Source of the DNA: Macrotis lagotis
Lineage: Eukaryota > Chordata > Mammalia > Peramelemorphia > Peramelidae
Assembly (NCBI RefSeq): GCF_037893015.1
Contig: NC_133661.1
Coordinates: 221,613,193 to 221,677,192, forward strand
Length of the DNA: 64,000 bases
Reading direction: 5' to 3'
Positions 23,204 through 35,626 of the stretch are shown here, one piece after another (positions within the stretch are counted from its first letter, which is position 1; each line of letters begins with the position of its first letter). Below the pieces are notes generated by a model. That model saw only the letters and a program-made list of their open reading frames with translations, ran no database searches and was not told the origin of the DNA. A program made the translations under genes and the position numbers.

Positions 23204-23960
23204 TCATTTTAGAGAGTAATTTGGAACTACACTCAAAAGACATCCAAACTGTGTATGCCCTTTGATCTAGCAATACCACTTCTAGTTCTATATTACAAAA
23301 AGATCATGGCAAATAGAAAAGGAGCTAAATGTACAAAAATATTTATAGCAGTTCTTTTCGTGGTTGAAAATTTTAAAAATTGAAGGCATTCCTATCAATT
23401 GGGATATGGCTGGGCAAGTAGTAGTATATGAATGAAATGAAATACTATTGCTCTAGAAGAAATGATGAACTGCAGATTTCAGAAAAACCTGGAAAGACTT
23501 ATATGCAAGGGAAATGAGCAGAACCAGTAAATTATTGTATATACACAATAAAGTAATATTGATGATCAACTATGAATGACTTAGTTTTTCTCATCAATAT
23601 AATGATTTGTGATAATTAAAATGAAAAATGCTATCTAAATCTAAATAAAGAACTGATGAACTCTGAGTGTGGATTGAAGCATACTATTTTTACTTTATTT
23701 TTTCATGTTTTTTTTAAATTTTTCCTTTTAGTCTGTGACTTCTTTCACAACTATAATTAATATGGAAATATGTTCTGCATTGCATATTTATAACTTTTAT
23801 CAAAATGCTTACCATTTTTAAGAAGTGGGGAAGGAAGGGTGAGAGAAAGAAAAATCTGGAACAAAAAAATCTTTTAAAATGAATACTAAAAATTTTCCTT
23901 ACATATAAATGGGAAAAAATACTACTTTTTAAAAAGTATATTACTATGCATCCAAAAACC

Positions 23961-24580
23961 AGGCAAGGAAGAAGAAAAGCAGATGAATAGTTTCTGCTAT
24001 TAAGACTGTATCCTAAAAATGACAGAGAAAAGTTCAAGCCTTGAGTCAATTTACTACACTCCAAAGCAACACCACTTTAAAAAACAGGCATTTTCTCTTA
24101 TTAACTTGGCTATAATTTGCTAAGCTGATAAAAATTACTCTTCTTGACAGAATCATTTCATCCTTTGTATTCAAGTCTCTCCTAGTCAACTCAAAAGCAC
24201 AATTAAAAATTGTTTTCAGAAAACCTTTTCAAATTATGAAATGGCATTTGAATTCAGAAGTCACTGGATCATGAGCATACCTTTTTGGTTATTGTTTTCT
24301 CCTTTTTTAAAAAATATCTTTAGAGATTAGTATTCCCTTAATGGTAAACTTGGATTAGAGAACAAGATTATTTCATTGTGCCAATGTAGGACAAGTTTCT
24401 CACAAAATAGTGGTACCAGACTTGGACTAAATCATCTACTTCTTTTATTCTTCTTGTGAAATAGAAAATTGAATAAGGATTATTATATCCAGATAACATT
24501 AATTTAGCTGCATTTTAAGACTATGCTTAAATCACTGCCAAATAGCAAAGGAATCAAAAAAAGGAAAGATTAATGAGGTA
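23961..24580. other. Unassigned AT-rich sequence
   Basis: No gene or repeat recognised. Confidence 0.45.
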
Positions 24581-24582
24581 GC

Positions 24583-24675
24583 ATGGGACAGTGGAAAGAG
24601 ATTGGCTTTAGAATCAGATTGAATTCAAATCCCTGCTCTGCCATTTACTACCTGCATAGCCTAGAGGAAATGGAC
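24583..24675 (+). repeat. MIR-family fragment
   Basis: GGACAGTGGAAAGAGATTGG and CAAATCCCTGCTCTGCCATT follow the MIR head. Confidence 0.65.
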
Positions 24676-24689
24676 TTCTAATTGTTCTG

Positions 24690-25560
24690 CCAACTTCAAA
24701 TCTTTTCCTACTCCTATTCATCTTCCACACAGCTGTCCAAAATAGATTTTTCAAATGCATAAATCTGACCATGTTAACTCTTGTTCAGTAAATTCCAGTG
24801 GTTCCCTGGATCAAATGTAAAGTCCTCTATTTGGCATTTAAGGCTCTTCCTCACCTGGACCTTGGGGCAGCCAGGTTACACAATGGATAGAGTACTGGGC
24901 CTGGAAGAAGACTCATCTTCCTGAGTTCAAATCTGGCCTCATACACTTAACACCTATCAGACTGGGACAAGTCATTTAATCCTATTTGCCTCAGTTTCTT
25001 CATCTGTTATAAGTGATGAAGAAGGAAATGGCAAATCACTTAAACATCTTTGCCAAGAAAAGCCCAAAGGTAATCATGAAGAGTAAGACAAGAATAAAAA
25101 TGGCTGGACAAGCAAACAAAAACCTGACCCATCCCTACCTTTCCAAATTCCTTATACTTTATACCTTTCCATGTATCCTTTGTTGCAGTAACACAGGTCT
25201 ACTGGCTATTCCTCAGATGTGACACTTTGAGTTTTCTTTTTGTTTCTTTATATGTCATTTTCAGTTTTAATGATACTTGGATTTTAAATTATATACATTT
25301 GTAGATTTCTCCCACTTCATGAGAGCTCGCTTGTAACAAGATGAAGCAGTTTAGTAAAATTAAGAATACAATTAGTTCATTTGACAGTTTATGCAGTGTA
25401 TGCAACATTTCATATACCAGTATGTCTGGAACACTCTCCCTCCTCACCTCCATTTTTTTTATATTCCTGGTTTTCCTCAAATCTGAATTCAAAGCCTACC
25501 TTTGGCAGGAGCTTTTTTCAGCCCCCTTCTGTTTTAGCATCCCCATCCCCTCCCCAATCT
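24690..25560. mobile_element. L2 LINE fragments, split by a SINE
   Basis: Segments such as CAGTGGTTCCCTGGATCAAA, AAAGTCCTCTATTTGGCATT, TCTGGAACACTCTCCCTCC and AAAGCCTACCTTTGGCAGGA follow the common mammalian L2 text. A MON1/MAR1-like SINE (24864-25115) separates the parts. Orientation relative to the L2 consensus was not settled. Confidence 0.6.
24864..25115 (+). mobile_element. MON1/MAR1-like CORE-SINE
   Basis: The tRNA-like head GGGGCAGCCAGGTTACACAA is followed by GCCTCAGTTTCTTCATCTGT, GAAGGAAATGGCAAATCACT and CTTTGCCAAGAAAAGCCC. This order differs from the WSINE1-type copies. Confidence 0.8.
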
Positions 25561-25597
25561 AATCTAACCTTTCTAACATTTTCTTTCTTAGAAGTAT

Positions 25598-25850
25598 CAA
25601 GGAAGTATGGTGGATATAGCACTGGGTCTGTAGTCAGAAAGACCTGAGTTAAAATCTGACCTTTGATACTTATCAGCTGTATGATTCTGGGCAGACCATG
25701 TCTGCTTCAGTTTCCACAACTGTAAAATGGAAATAATAAAAATACTAACCTCAGGATTGTTGGGATTATCAAATAAGATATTTATAAAGTGTTTAGAATG
25801 GTGTCTGGCACAAAGTAGGTACTCAATAAATAATTATTTCCTTCCCTCTT
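25598..25850 (+). mobile_element. MIR-family CORE-SINE
   Basis: GTATGGTGGATATAGCACTG head, TCAGTTTCCACAACTGTAAA CORE and GTGTCTGGCACAAAGTAGGT 3' part. Confidence 0.82.
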
Positions 25851-25972
25851 TCCTATCTTATTTATATCTACTTATTTATATGTTATTTACATCTATTTCT
25901 TTGCATGTTACATTAATGTGTAAGTTCCTAAAAGACAAAACACTCAATAAATGCTCACTGATTGATGGACAA
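25851..25972 (+). repeat. L2 3' end fragment (tentative)
   Basis: GTAAGTTCCTAAAAGACAAA followed by CAATAAATGCTCACTGATTG is the usual L2/MIR-like terminal text. Confidence 0.5.
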
Positions 25973-26610
25973 TAACATACTCTTCACACAATAAAAACTT
26001 AAATGAATAGCAATAGTTTTATGAGGCTGAGGCATTAAAATTATTTTCCCAAAATTGTGACTCAAGGGTAGATTAAAAGTCCTCCATAGCCTAGCTTCAA
26101 TTTTGGCTATAGCCAGAAATTTAGGTTCAAATATTGTTGGAGCCATGAGAGACCTTTAACATCACTTAATCCCCTGCCTCATTTTTCTATTTCTCTGTGT
26201 ATTGCACATTCCTGAAATCCAAACTTCTAGATCAGTTATAATAGTCATCGAAAAGCTGAATGCAGAGAGAAAACTCAAAAAGAAATTAGGAGCTTTCATT
26301 TAAATCTACCCTTTCTGCTGCACACTTCTAATTTAGTGCAAAATCTTGAGTTGTTAATAATTGTGAGGAAAAAAAAGAGAGAAAAGAAAGAAGTTAGAAA
26401 TTTTTCAATTGAAAATCACCCTACAATAAATTACAACATAGTAAATAAACCAACATCAATCAAGAGCCCATAAATCAGGCATGGTCTATCTGTCTTCACG
26501 GAGCTTTACATTTGTTAAGTATTCAACCATTAATGCTGAAAGTCATCATGGATTCCTTTTTCACAAATATGACTGGAAGAACAAAAATGAGTTCCTTTGC
26601 TTTTGAAAAG
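25973..26610. other. Unassigned sequence
   Basis: Nothing recognised. Confidence 0.4.
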
Positions 26611-26614
26611 AATT

Positions 26615-26715
26615 CAGCATATCCTGGAGGCCCCTGAGCAATTAAAATGAGGGAATTGGACTCAATAATCTCTAAGGTCCCTCCCAGCTCTAAAACCTAT
26701 GATGCTATAATCCTA
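26615..26715 (+). repeat. MIR-related 3' tail fragment
   Basis: TGGACTCAATAATCTCTAAG and GTCCCTCCCAGCTCTAAAAC match the marsupial MIR-like tail. Confidence 0.6.
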
Positions 26716-26815
26716 TTAATGTATCTCTATTCCTAGTGCAGAAAGTTTGCAATGTGACCTTCAGAGGCTTAATCTCTCCTCCAAAAAGAAAAAAAGATAA
26801 TGGATTATTTAAAAT

Positions 26816-26981
26816 CTTCTGTCTCTCTGTGTCTATCTCTCTGTCTCCTCTTCTCTTCCTTCTCTTCCCCTCTCTCTTTCATCTCTCTCCCTGTCTCTCT
26901 ATATCTGTCTTCATCTCTCTCCTTTCCTTTCTCTCTGTCTCTCTTTCACTGTTCTTCCCTCTCTGTTGCCCTCTTTCACAC
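26816..26981. repeat. CT-rich low-complexity tract
   Basis: A polypyrimidine tract of imperfect CTCTCTGTCT units, about 165 bp long. The open frame across it is a consequence of low complexity. Confidence 0.9.
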
Positions 26982-28510
26982 AATTTTTTTGGCCTGGGAA
27001 TAAGGAAAATCCTTAATTGTGATCATCCCTGCCCTACTGTTTCCATATGTTTCCCCCAACCCTCTTACCACTTTTTCTCTCTCATCCAAGAAAACAAATG
27101 TCACTTGTAAACCTCAGACAAGTTGAAAAACAATTACAAATAGACCAAAAGATATATTTGGGTCAAGTTATACCTACCACTCATTGAGCATAACATTATT
27201 TCATAAATTTTTTGCACTCTAGAGTATAATACAACCATATTTTCCTTTCAAACTCCTTGTAAGTATCTTACAGAACATATGCTAAAATTCTCCTAAACCT
27301 GCTTTTTTTTCTCTTCTACTTCCTTCACCATCTTACTGCTTAAGTTGTAGTTAATAAAAATCAAAACAGCTTTAAGAAATAACGAAGCATATTCAAAAGG
27401 GCCTTGGATGAAATAGTTGGTACTTTTTTTAATATGCTGAAAGAAACTATTCATTGAAAAACAACTTGCAGCTTAAATATTTTAAATGAATATGTATTCT
27501 TTCATCTTTTCTCTCCAAAAAAGAAAAGAAAAACAAACTAAAACATTTAATTTCATCTGTTTAAATGGATGAGGAACAGAGGGTAATGGATTCATGTATA
27601 GGTGTCAGGAAATATTAACAACCCATTTTTTAAGTATATATTGTGGATCAAACACTGTGCCAAATGCTTGGAAATAGTTTATAGGTAACAGGAACAAATA
27701 TTTATGTTTACAATAAATACGGAGACTTCATAATGATACATTTGTTCTACCAGTCTTCCCAGAAAACTTAAATTCTTTGTAGATAATATTTTTTTTAAAT
27801 CAGTACTCCCAATCACTTTAAAAAAAAAGACCACAAATTATGAAATCAATCTCACTTGTCTCTGAGAAGCAGGAAACCCCATGGCTCAAATGACTTTAAA
27901 TCAAACCTGATTTTCAGGTGGAACAGGTTTCTTAAGGTAATTGTGATGCATTTTGAGCCTAGAATTTTAATCAGCTAATTTTTTACCAAATTCAGCATGC
28001 TTTCAAAACAGTCTCCAGCAATCAGTATTACTATCTTAAAGGTACCTTTCCTTAAGAAATTCAAGCTATTTGGAAAACAGTAACTCATTAATCTTTATGA
28101 TCATCCATCAGTAACATTTTAAAGTATTTCATTGGAAACCAAAAGATTGAATTCTTAGCATTTACAAGTCAGCCAATACTTTCCAAAGAACCAAAAGAAA
28201 GATCAGCATGAGAAAAGTGGTCAGTCTTTTCCAATCCATCACCAATTACTAAATAACAAAGCAGGAAGTTATTCAAATAAGCCAAAGTTCTAAGTGCTTC
28301 TGTGGATCTGTGTTGTTCCCGGAACATCTAAGAGTGACATGAAAGGTTATAAATTACCTAGAGAAAGAGTTGCCATGGAGATATTTTTATTTTGAAACAA
28401 ATATAAGAATTTTGTCTTCATTCTTTGGAAGGAAAATTTGAATGTGTAGTATTAAATTAAAATGGATACTTGCAGAGTAGCCATGCTTATTTTGGTATAT
28501 TACCATTTAG
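26982..28510. other. Unassigned AT-rich sequence
   Basis: No gene recognised. A short fragment near 27620-27715 (CAAACACTGTGCCAAATGCT) resembles an old interspersed repeat. Confidence 0.4.
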
Positions 28511-28514
28511 CACT

Positions 28515-28645
28515 GAGATGCAGGATCATAGACTTAGAATTGGCAGGGATCTGAAAAGTCATCAAGTCTAATTCCATCATGTTAAAGATGGGAAACCGAT
28601 GTTGAGAAAGGTCATGACTTTCCCAGGGTCACTATGCAACCAAAA
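28515..28645 (-). repeat. MIR-family fragment, antisense
   Basis: TAGACTTAGAATTGGCAGGG followed by AAAGATGGGAAACCGATGTT and TTTCCCAGGGTCAC. Confidence 0.6.
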
Positions 28646-29150
28646 GCCTTATGAATTCTGTTAAATATTCATTAATATTCCATTTGATTTGCTTTATGTT
28701 CTAAGATCTGCTTCATGGATTTTAGAACTTGCTTTTCTTTATATCTTGATTGCATAAGTTCAGAGTCATAAGGATGTCATAGTTTCCCCCCCCATAGTTT
28801 GAAAGTGGATTAATGGATTTAAAAGGGAAATTTATAACCTGACAAACTGGTCATTCATTTTCCACTGATCCCAATCTGAACCAGCTGGAGCATTACATCT
28901 CTAAATTGAGAAAGAACTGAGGGCAGCTTTAACTAATGCCTTCCTGAGCAAAAGAGAAAAGCTAATTCTGTCATCTCCCTGGCAAATAGAGCAATAACCA
29001 CCATGAAACAATCAGCAATAAAAATATAAGGTAAAATTAAGAAGATCCTCTAACTAGAGTTTCTTAGCTTAAAGGATTATTAGACAGCTGAAAAGAATGA
29101 ATTCCAAACTACTCACTTTATAGATATGGAAATTTTTAACCAAGAAACGT
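28646..29150. other. Unassigned sequence
   Basis: Nothing recognised. Confidence 0.4.
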
Positions 29151-29154
29151 CATG

Positions 29155-29345
29155 GGAACATAGTTTTAGAGCTGGAAAGGGCCTTAGAGGCTAAATCCAA
29201 CCATTTTAATGAAACAGATGAGGAAACTAAAGCCTTAAAGAGGTTAAGTGACTTGCCCAATATCACACAGTAAAGTATCCAAAATAGGATTCAAACCTCA
29301 GTCTTCTCTAAGTCCAGGGTTCAATGCACCACATCATGCTAACTT
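29155..29345 (-). mobile_element. MIR-family CORE-SINE, antisense
   Basis: TTTTAGAGCTGGAAAGGGCC, ACAGATGAGGAAACTAAAGC, AAGTGACTTGCCCAATATCA and CCAGGGTTCAATGCACCA are in antisense order. Confidence 0.8.
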
Positions 29346-29619
29346 CTCAAAAGAAGTGAATTACTCAAAGATACATATCAAATTTTTTGCAATGCATAAA
29401 TTTACTCTCTATATAAATGGTCCCTGAGCTTTTGGCAGTGTCAGAATGGAATTTCCTTCAAGATAGCTCAAATTCTATCTTCTACAGTTGACCTATCCTG
29501 GTCCCCTCTGTTTCTAATTCCTTTCTGTTTAGGATTACCTTTACCAATTCTCTCTACATCTTGGCTATATCTAATTATTTACAAGATATCTTCCCCTATC
29601 CCCATATCATAATGTGAGG

Positions 29620-29656
29620 GTATGCATCATCATCATCACCATCATCATCATCATTT
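29620..29656. repeat. (CAT)n microsatellite
   Basis: CATCATCATCATCACCATCA and further CAT units. Confidence 0.9.
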
Positions 29657-29659
29657 TAT

Positions 29660-29885
29660 ATAGTGATAAATAAAGAGCTTTAACTATCTTATCTCACCTG
29701 ATATTCATTGATCCCTCTGAAGTAGGTGCTAGTATTATCCTCATTTTAAAGTTGAAGAAACTGAAAGAGCTTAAATGACTTGCCCAGGGTAACACAACTA
29801 ATAAATGTCTGAGGTAGAATTTGAACTCAGATCTTCTTGGCTCTCAAATCCAGCATTCTATCCACTACTTAAATGAATGGTGACT
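29660..29885 (-). mobile_element. MIR-family CORE-SINE, antisense
   Basis: CTGAAGTAGGTGCTAGTATT, TGACTTGCCCAGGGTAACAC and CATTCTATCCACTACTTAAA. Confidence 0.78.
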
Positions 29886-30159
29886 GACTAACTGACTTGT
29901 CTAATTGTCATCAAAATTCAAATGAAAGTACAGTCAAAAATGAATAACATCATCAATAACTAAGAAACTTTCATTGCAAAATAGACTAATGAATTCTCAG
30001 AAAACATTCAAAGGGACCTAGCAGATAGAAGGATGGTTATCAACTCTTCTAGAGGAAAACTTCATTAAAAATGTATGGATTAAATTCAAAGCTAGACTTG
30101 AAAAAATGAACTATTCATCAAAAGTACAGTTAATATTTAATGTGATGTGTGATTTTATG
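29886..30159. other. Unassigned sequence
   Basis: Nothing recognised. It leads into the tandem duplication that follows. Confidence 0.4.
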
Positions 30160-30440
30160 ATGAATTAAAGAATGTGTATCCAATTCTTGTGAACTCAAAT
30201 ACAAATTATGTGATTGCAGAAAAATAGAAAATATTCACATTAGGAAGGCAATTAAAAACTGACTAGAATTATGGGATTTTTAAGTTCAGAAAGATCTCAT
30301 AATGAATTAAAGTTATGTGTGTTCGAATCTTGTGAACTCAAACACAAATTGTGTATTTGTAGCAAAAACAGGGCATATTGCATATTAGGAAGGCAACTGA
30401 GAGATGTCTGGAATTCTTTTTGAATTCAGAAAGATAAGTG
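30160..30440. repeat. Old two-copy tandem duplication, period about 142 bp
   Basis: Copy 1 starts at 30160 and copy 2 at 30302, both with ATGAATTAAAG. Shared landmarks in the same order are CTTGTGAACTCAAA, CACAAATT/TACAAATT, ATTAGGAAGGCAA, GGAATT/AGAATT and TTCAGAAAGAT. The copies have diverged clearly, so the duplication is old. Confidence 0.85.
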
Positions 30441-32591
30441 CTTCTTTGAAGTCTGAAGAGGAGTTTGAATTATGATCTTTGAGCTAAAACACTGGTAAAT
30501 ATCCAAGATTTTGGGATTTTTTTAATTTTCATTTTTTTCAATTACATATCAAGATAGTTTTCAACATTCAATCATTTGCAAGTTTATGGGTTCCACATTT
30601 TTCTACCATACTCCCTTCCCTACCCCCACTCTATAACAGTGAAGATTTTGACAAAAGTTGTACAGGTACAATCATGTTTAACATCTTTCCATATTAGTCA
30701 CTTGTGAAAGAGGAATTAGAACTAAGGGGGTGGGAGGGGGAAACATGAGAAAGAAAGAAAAAAACATAAAAGAAATTTTAAAAAGTGAACATAGTATGCT
30801 TTGCTCTGCATTCAGACTCCAAAGTTTTGGGGGTTTTGGGGGGGAGGTTGAATTTTAATCTTTAATCACTGGAGCTGTGTCCATTGCAGTTGATCCATCT
30901 CACAATGTTGCTATTAATATGGACAATATTCTTATGGTTCTGCTCACTTCACTCAGAATCAGTTCATGTAAATTTTCCTGACTTTTCTAAAGTCCAGTCA
31001 CTCATTATTTCTTACAAAAAATTAGTACTCCATAACATTCATATATCATTATTGTTCAGCCATTCCCCAATTGATAAGCATTCCCTCAAGTTCCGATTTT
31101 TTGCCACCAAAAATAAAGTGTCACTATAATATTTTTGAGCATAATTCTAAATTGCTCTCCAGAAAAACTGGATCAGCTCACACCTCTACCAACAATGCAT
31201 TAGTTTCCCAGTTTTCCCACATCTTCTTCAACATTAATCATTTTCCTTTTCTGTTATCTTAGCCAACCTGATAAAGTCTGAGGTGGTCCCTCAGAATTTG
31301 TTTGAATTTGCACTTCTCTAATCAGTAATAATTTAGAGGATTTTTTCATGTGACTATAGATATCTTTAATTTCATCAGAAAAGCTGTTCATATCCTTTGA
31401 TCATTTATCATTTGAAGAATGACTTATCTTCTTATAAATTTTACTCCATTCACTATATATTTTAGAAATGAGTCCTTTACCAGAAACACTAGTTGCAAAA
31501 ATTGTTTGCCAGTTGTCTGCATTCCTTCTAATCTTAGTTGCATTGGTTTTATTTGTGCAAAAAACTTTTTTTAATTGAATGTAGCCAATATCATCCATTT
31601 TGCAATTTATAATGTTCTCTACCTCTTGTTTGGTCATAAACTTTTCCCCTCTCCATAGATCTGACAGATAAACTGTTCCTTGTTTTCTTAATTGGCCTAT
31701 GATATTACCTTTTATGTCTAAATCTTTTAGCCATTTCAACCTTATTTTGCTATGGGGCCTATAGATGTGGGTCCATGCTGAGTTTTTGCCATACTATTTT
31801 TCCAGTTTCCCCAGCAGCTTTTGTCAAATAGTGAGTTCTTATCCTAGAAGCTACAGTCTTTGGATTTATCAAACAGTAGATTATTATAGTCATTTACAAC
31901 TGTTTCTTTATACCTCTTCTCTTTACTGATCCATCACTCTTTTTAGCTAGCACCAGTTTTGATGACTACTGCTTTGTAATATATAGTTTTAGGGCTGGCA
32001 GAGCTAGGTCACCGTTTTTTGCATTTTTTTTCATCAATTCCCTTGATATTCTTGACTTTTTGTTGCTCAGATGAATTTTGTTACTATTTTTTCTAGCTCT
32101 GTAAAATAGTTTTTTGTAGTTTGATTGATATGGCACTGAATAAGTAATTTAATATGCATAGAAATGTCATTTTATTATATAAGCTAAACCTATTAATGAG
32201 CAATTTAACATTTTTCAGAATATTTAGACATGACTTTATTTGCTTGAAAATTATTTTGTAATTGTGCTCATATAATTTCTGAGTTTGTCTTGGGAAATTG
32301 ATTACCAAGTATTTTAAGTTATCTAGTTACTTTAAATAGAATTTCTCTTTCTAACTCTTGCTTTTAGGCTTTATTGGTCATATGTAGAAATGCTGATGAT
32401 TTAGGTGAGTTTATTTTATATCCTGCTACTTTGCTAAAGTTGTTAATTGTTTTAAATAGTTTTTAGTTGATTTTCTATGGTTCTCGAAGTATACTATCAT
32501 ATCATTTGCAAGGAGTAAAAGTTTCATTTCCTTATTACCTAGTCTAATTCCTTCAATTTGTTTTTCTTCTCTTACTACTAAAGTGAACATT

Positions 32592-32743
32592 TCTTTTTTT
32601 TCTTTTCTTTCTTTGTTTTTTGCAAGGCCATGGGATTAAGTGACTATCCCAAGATCACACAGCTATGTAATTATTAAACATCTGAAGCTGGACCTCCTGA
32701 CTCCAAGGCCAGTGCTCTAGCCACTGCAACATCTAGCTGCCCC
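32592..32743 (-). mobile_element. WSINE1-type SINE, antisense, in antisense L1
   Basis: TTTTTTGCAAGGCCATGGGA to CATCTAGCTGCCCCC. Flanks AAAGTGAACATTTCT and AAACTAAAATTTCT are a probable target duplication. Confidence 0.85.
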
Positions 32744-34599
32744 CAAACTAAAATTTCTAAACAACACTGAATAGTATTGATGATCATGGGCATCCTTGTT
32801 TCACCCCTGATCTTATTGGCAATGATGCTAGTTTATCCCCATATTATATATAATGCTTGCTTATAATTTTTAGATAAATATTGCTAATCATTTTAAGGAA
32901 AAGTCCATTTCTTTCTATGTTCTCTTGTGTTTTTTATTAGGAATGGGAGCTATATTTTGTCAAAGGCTTTTCCAATATCTACTGAGATAATCATATGATT
33001 CATGTAAAATTTGTTAATGATAAGGTCACTCATGTTCATTGTTTCCCTAATATTGAACCATCCCTGCATTCCTGGTATAAATCGCATCTTATCATAATGT
33101 ATTATCTTAGTGATAAATTGCTACAATCTCTTTCCTGATATTTTATTTATAATTTTTGTATCAATATTCATTAGGAAAATGGTCTATAATTTTCTTTTTT
33201 GCTTGTTTTGGCTCTTTCTGGTTCAGTTGTCAGTATCACATTGGTGTAATTAAAGGAATTTGGCAGAATTCCTTCTCATCTTTTTTTAAAATAGCTTATA
33301 TAAAATTGAAATTATTTTTTTTCTCTGAAATAGGGTTATTTAAATAATTGATTTCCTCTTCCATTGATCTGAGTGGTTTATATTTTTGTAAATATTCATC
33401 CATTTCACTTAGATTGTAAAATTTGTTGCCATAGAGTTGGGCAAAATAGCTCCAAATTATTACTTTAATTTCTTCCTCATTGGTTATGAGATCATGTCTC
33501 ATTTTTAATACTGCTAATTTGGTTTTCTTCTTTTTTAAAAATCAGATTAAAGGTTTATTTCTTTTATTGGAGTTTTCATAAAACTGTTTTATTTATTAAT
33601 TCAATTTTCTTCTAATTTTATTAATTTCTCCTTTGATTTTCACAATTTCTAATTTGGTATTTAATTGGGGATTTTTAAATTTGTTCCCTTTCTAGTTTTT
33701 TTTTTTTAGTTCCATGCCCAATTCATTGATATTCTCTATTTTATTCATATGGGCATTTAGAGCTATGAATTTCTCTTTAAAAACTGATTTAGAAGGATTT
33801 CCAGTGAAGATGGTGGAGAGAAGACAGGCACAGTTCTAAAGTCTCCTGATCTTTCCCCATCTATCATATGAAACAAACCTCTTAACAGAAATCCGACCCA
33901 CAAAACTCAGAAAGAAAAGCCAGGAGAAAGAATATCTTCCTCAGGATTTGTCTCCCACAGCAGCATTGAGTGAATTTGGGCAGGTGAGTCTGGGTGCGGA
34001 GGACAGATCAGCCCTGGATCAGCTAGATTAGTGACTGAATTGGGGCCAGGGAGTCTGAGGGCCCAAGAGCCAGACCTGCTGGATCAGCGGTGGCGCTAGA
34101 CAGCAGGGGCTTGAGTCAACTAGGGAGCAGAGACACTGGTGTTGGCACTGACCCTCTGGAGTTTGCTGATGGGGCTGGGAGGAAGTTCTGGTGCAGGAGA
34201 GCTGCAGTCACCATCCCTGGTCTCCTCTGGTCTGAGGAACTCTGTGTCCATGCCTCCATTGTAGCTGAGGCCTCTTCCCAGAACAAACAATAGCAGACTA
34301 CTTCTGCCTCAGGCACAGAGGTGTGTGTGAGCAGAAGAACCAGCCCAGCTGACAACAGGGAGAGGAATGACCTCACCCCAGGGTAAAGCCCACCATTGAT
34401 TGGAGGCAAAAGGATTCAATAACTCCAACCCCTCCCTTCAAGCTAAGGGAGAAGGCCTCAATCAAGGTCACAGACACTCCAGAGAAAGCAACCAGCACCT
34501 CCTACTGGCCAGCCAGAGAAATTGCACTGAGTGAGTAAAGCTTCTAGCAATCTCAAGCCCCTATGAACCAGCCCCTCCCCAATTCAAGGTCTTAGCAAA

Positions 34600-35626
34600 A
34601 TGAAGAAGGGTCAGCGGAAAGGTGGATCCATAGAAAAATTCTTGGAAGGAAAAGACCCTAACTCAGAGAGACCTAGAACCTCTGATGAGAATACAATCTG
34701 GTCTTCAGCACAGAAAGACTTCCTTGAAGAAATAAGGAAGGAGTTTAAAAATAAATTGGAAAATTTGGGAGAGACAATTAATACCTTGCAAAAAGAAAAC
34801 AAATCTTTAGAAAATACAATTGGACAAATACAAAATGAGACTAAATCTCTGATTATCAATTGGACAAATACAAAATGAGAATAAATCTCACATCATCAAT
34901 TGGACAAATACAAAATGAGAATAATTCTCTCAGATCCTCAATTGGACAAATGCAAAAAGAAAATAATTCTCTCAAAAACCTCAATTGGTCAAATGGAAAG
35001 CTTTTTCAAAAGTAGAATTGACCAATTGGAAAAGGAGTTGCAAAAGGTTAATGAAGAAAACTCCTCCCTAAAAAAAAGAATGGAGTCTGCAGAAACTAAT
35101 GACTCCATGAGACAGCAAGAGCCAGTTAAACAAAATCAAAAAATAGAAGAAAATGTAAAATACCTCATCAGCAAAACCATTGACCTCGAGAATAGGTCGA
35201 GGAGGGGCAACCTGAGAATTATTAGACTTCCTGAAAACATTGAAGAGAAAAAAAAAAAGCCTGGACTTAATATTACAGGATCTAGTGATGGAAAACTTCC
35301 CTGATACCATGGAACCAGAGGGCAAAGTAGTTATTGAAAGAATACATCGATCCCCTCCAGAAAAAGATCCTAAAATGAAAACACCAAGGAATGTTGTGGC
35401 CAAATTCCAGAACTATCAGATAAAAGAGAAAATCCTGCAAGCAGCCAGAAAGAAACAATTGAAATATCAAGGAGCCACAGTAAGGATTACGCAGGACCTG
35501 GCTGCATCAAATTTAAGGGATCGAAGGGCCTGGAACGAGATATTTCGAAGAGCAAGGGAGCTTGGAATGCAGCCAAGAATCCACTATCCCACAAAACTGA
35601 GCTTTCTCTTTGAGAGAAAAAGATGA
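34600..35626 (+). pseudogene. L1 ORF1, mildly disrupted, with expanded coiled-coil repeat
   Basis: ATG at 34600 (MKKGQRKGGSIEKFLEGKD) opens a 92-codon stretch. Two later open stretches (34900-35301 and 35240-35623) carry the rest through LSFLFERKR and a stop at 35624-35626. Order: basic N-terminus, coiled coil (about 34720-35090), RNA-recognition entry (ENRSRRGNLRIIRLPEN, about 35182-35232) and C-terminal domain (MKTPRNVVAKFQNYQIKEKI, from about 35376). Only about two frameshifts separate the parts, so this is the best-preserved ORF1 here. The coiled coil contains near-repeats of about 40-43 bp. Confidence 0.85.
34817..35030 (+). repeat. Minisatellite-like coiled-coil repeat in L1 ORF1
   Basis: CAATTGG units start at 34817, 34857, 34897, 34939, 34982 and 35023 (spacing 40, 40, 42, 43 and 41 bp). 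The likely ancestral unit is 42 bp, or 14 residues and two heptads, with indels causing frameshifts. Confidence 0.85.

Larger units (their letters stand above)
20046..23960 (+). mobile_element. L1 LINE, sense, with reverse transcriptase region missing
   Basis: ORF1 remnant (about 20140-21290) is followed by spacer (to about 22000), then ORF2 endonuclease and the start of the RT region (22000-23005). The sequence then resumes only at the ORF2 C-terminus/3'UTR (23205-23960). Compared with the L1 at 1-6838, about 2.3 kb between positions equivalent to 3760 and 6090 is absent, and a SINE lies at the junction. Antisense and sense SINEs at 21340-21489 and 20661-20811 also interrupt it. Confidence 0.78.

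Noticed and set aside
26736-27110. 124-codon open stretch, serine/leucine-rich
   Set aside because: It comes from the CT-rich low-complexity tract, which lacks stops in several frames.
30884-33502. Several minus- and plus-strand open stretches as host exons
   Set aside because: They follow L1 ORF2 order exactly or are its antisense shadows.
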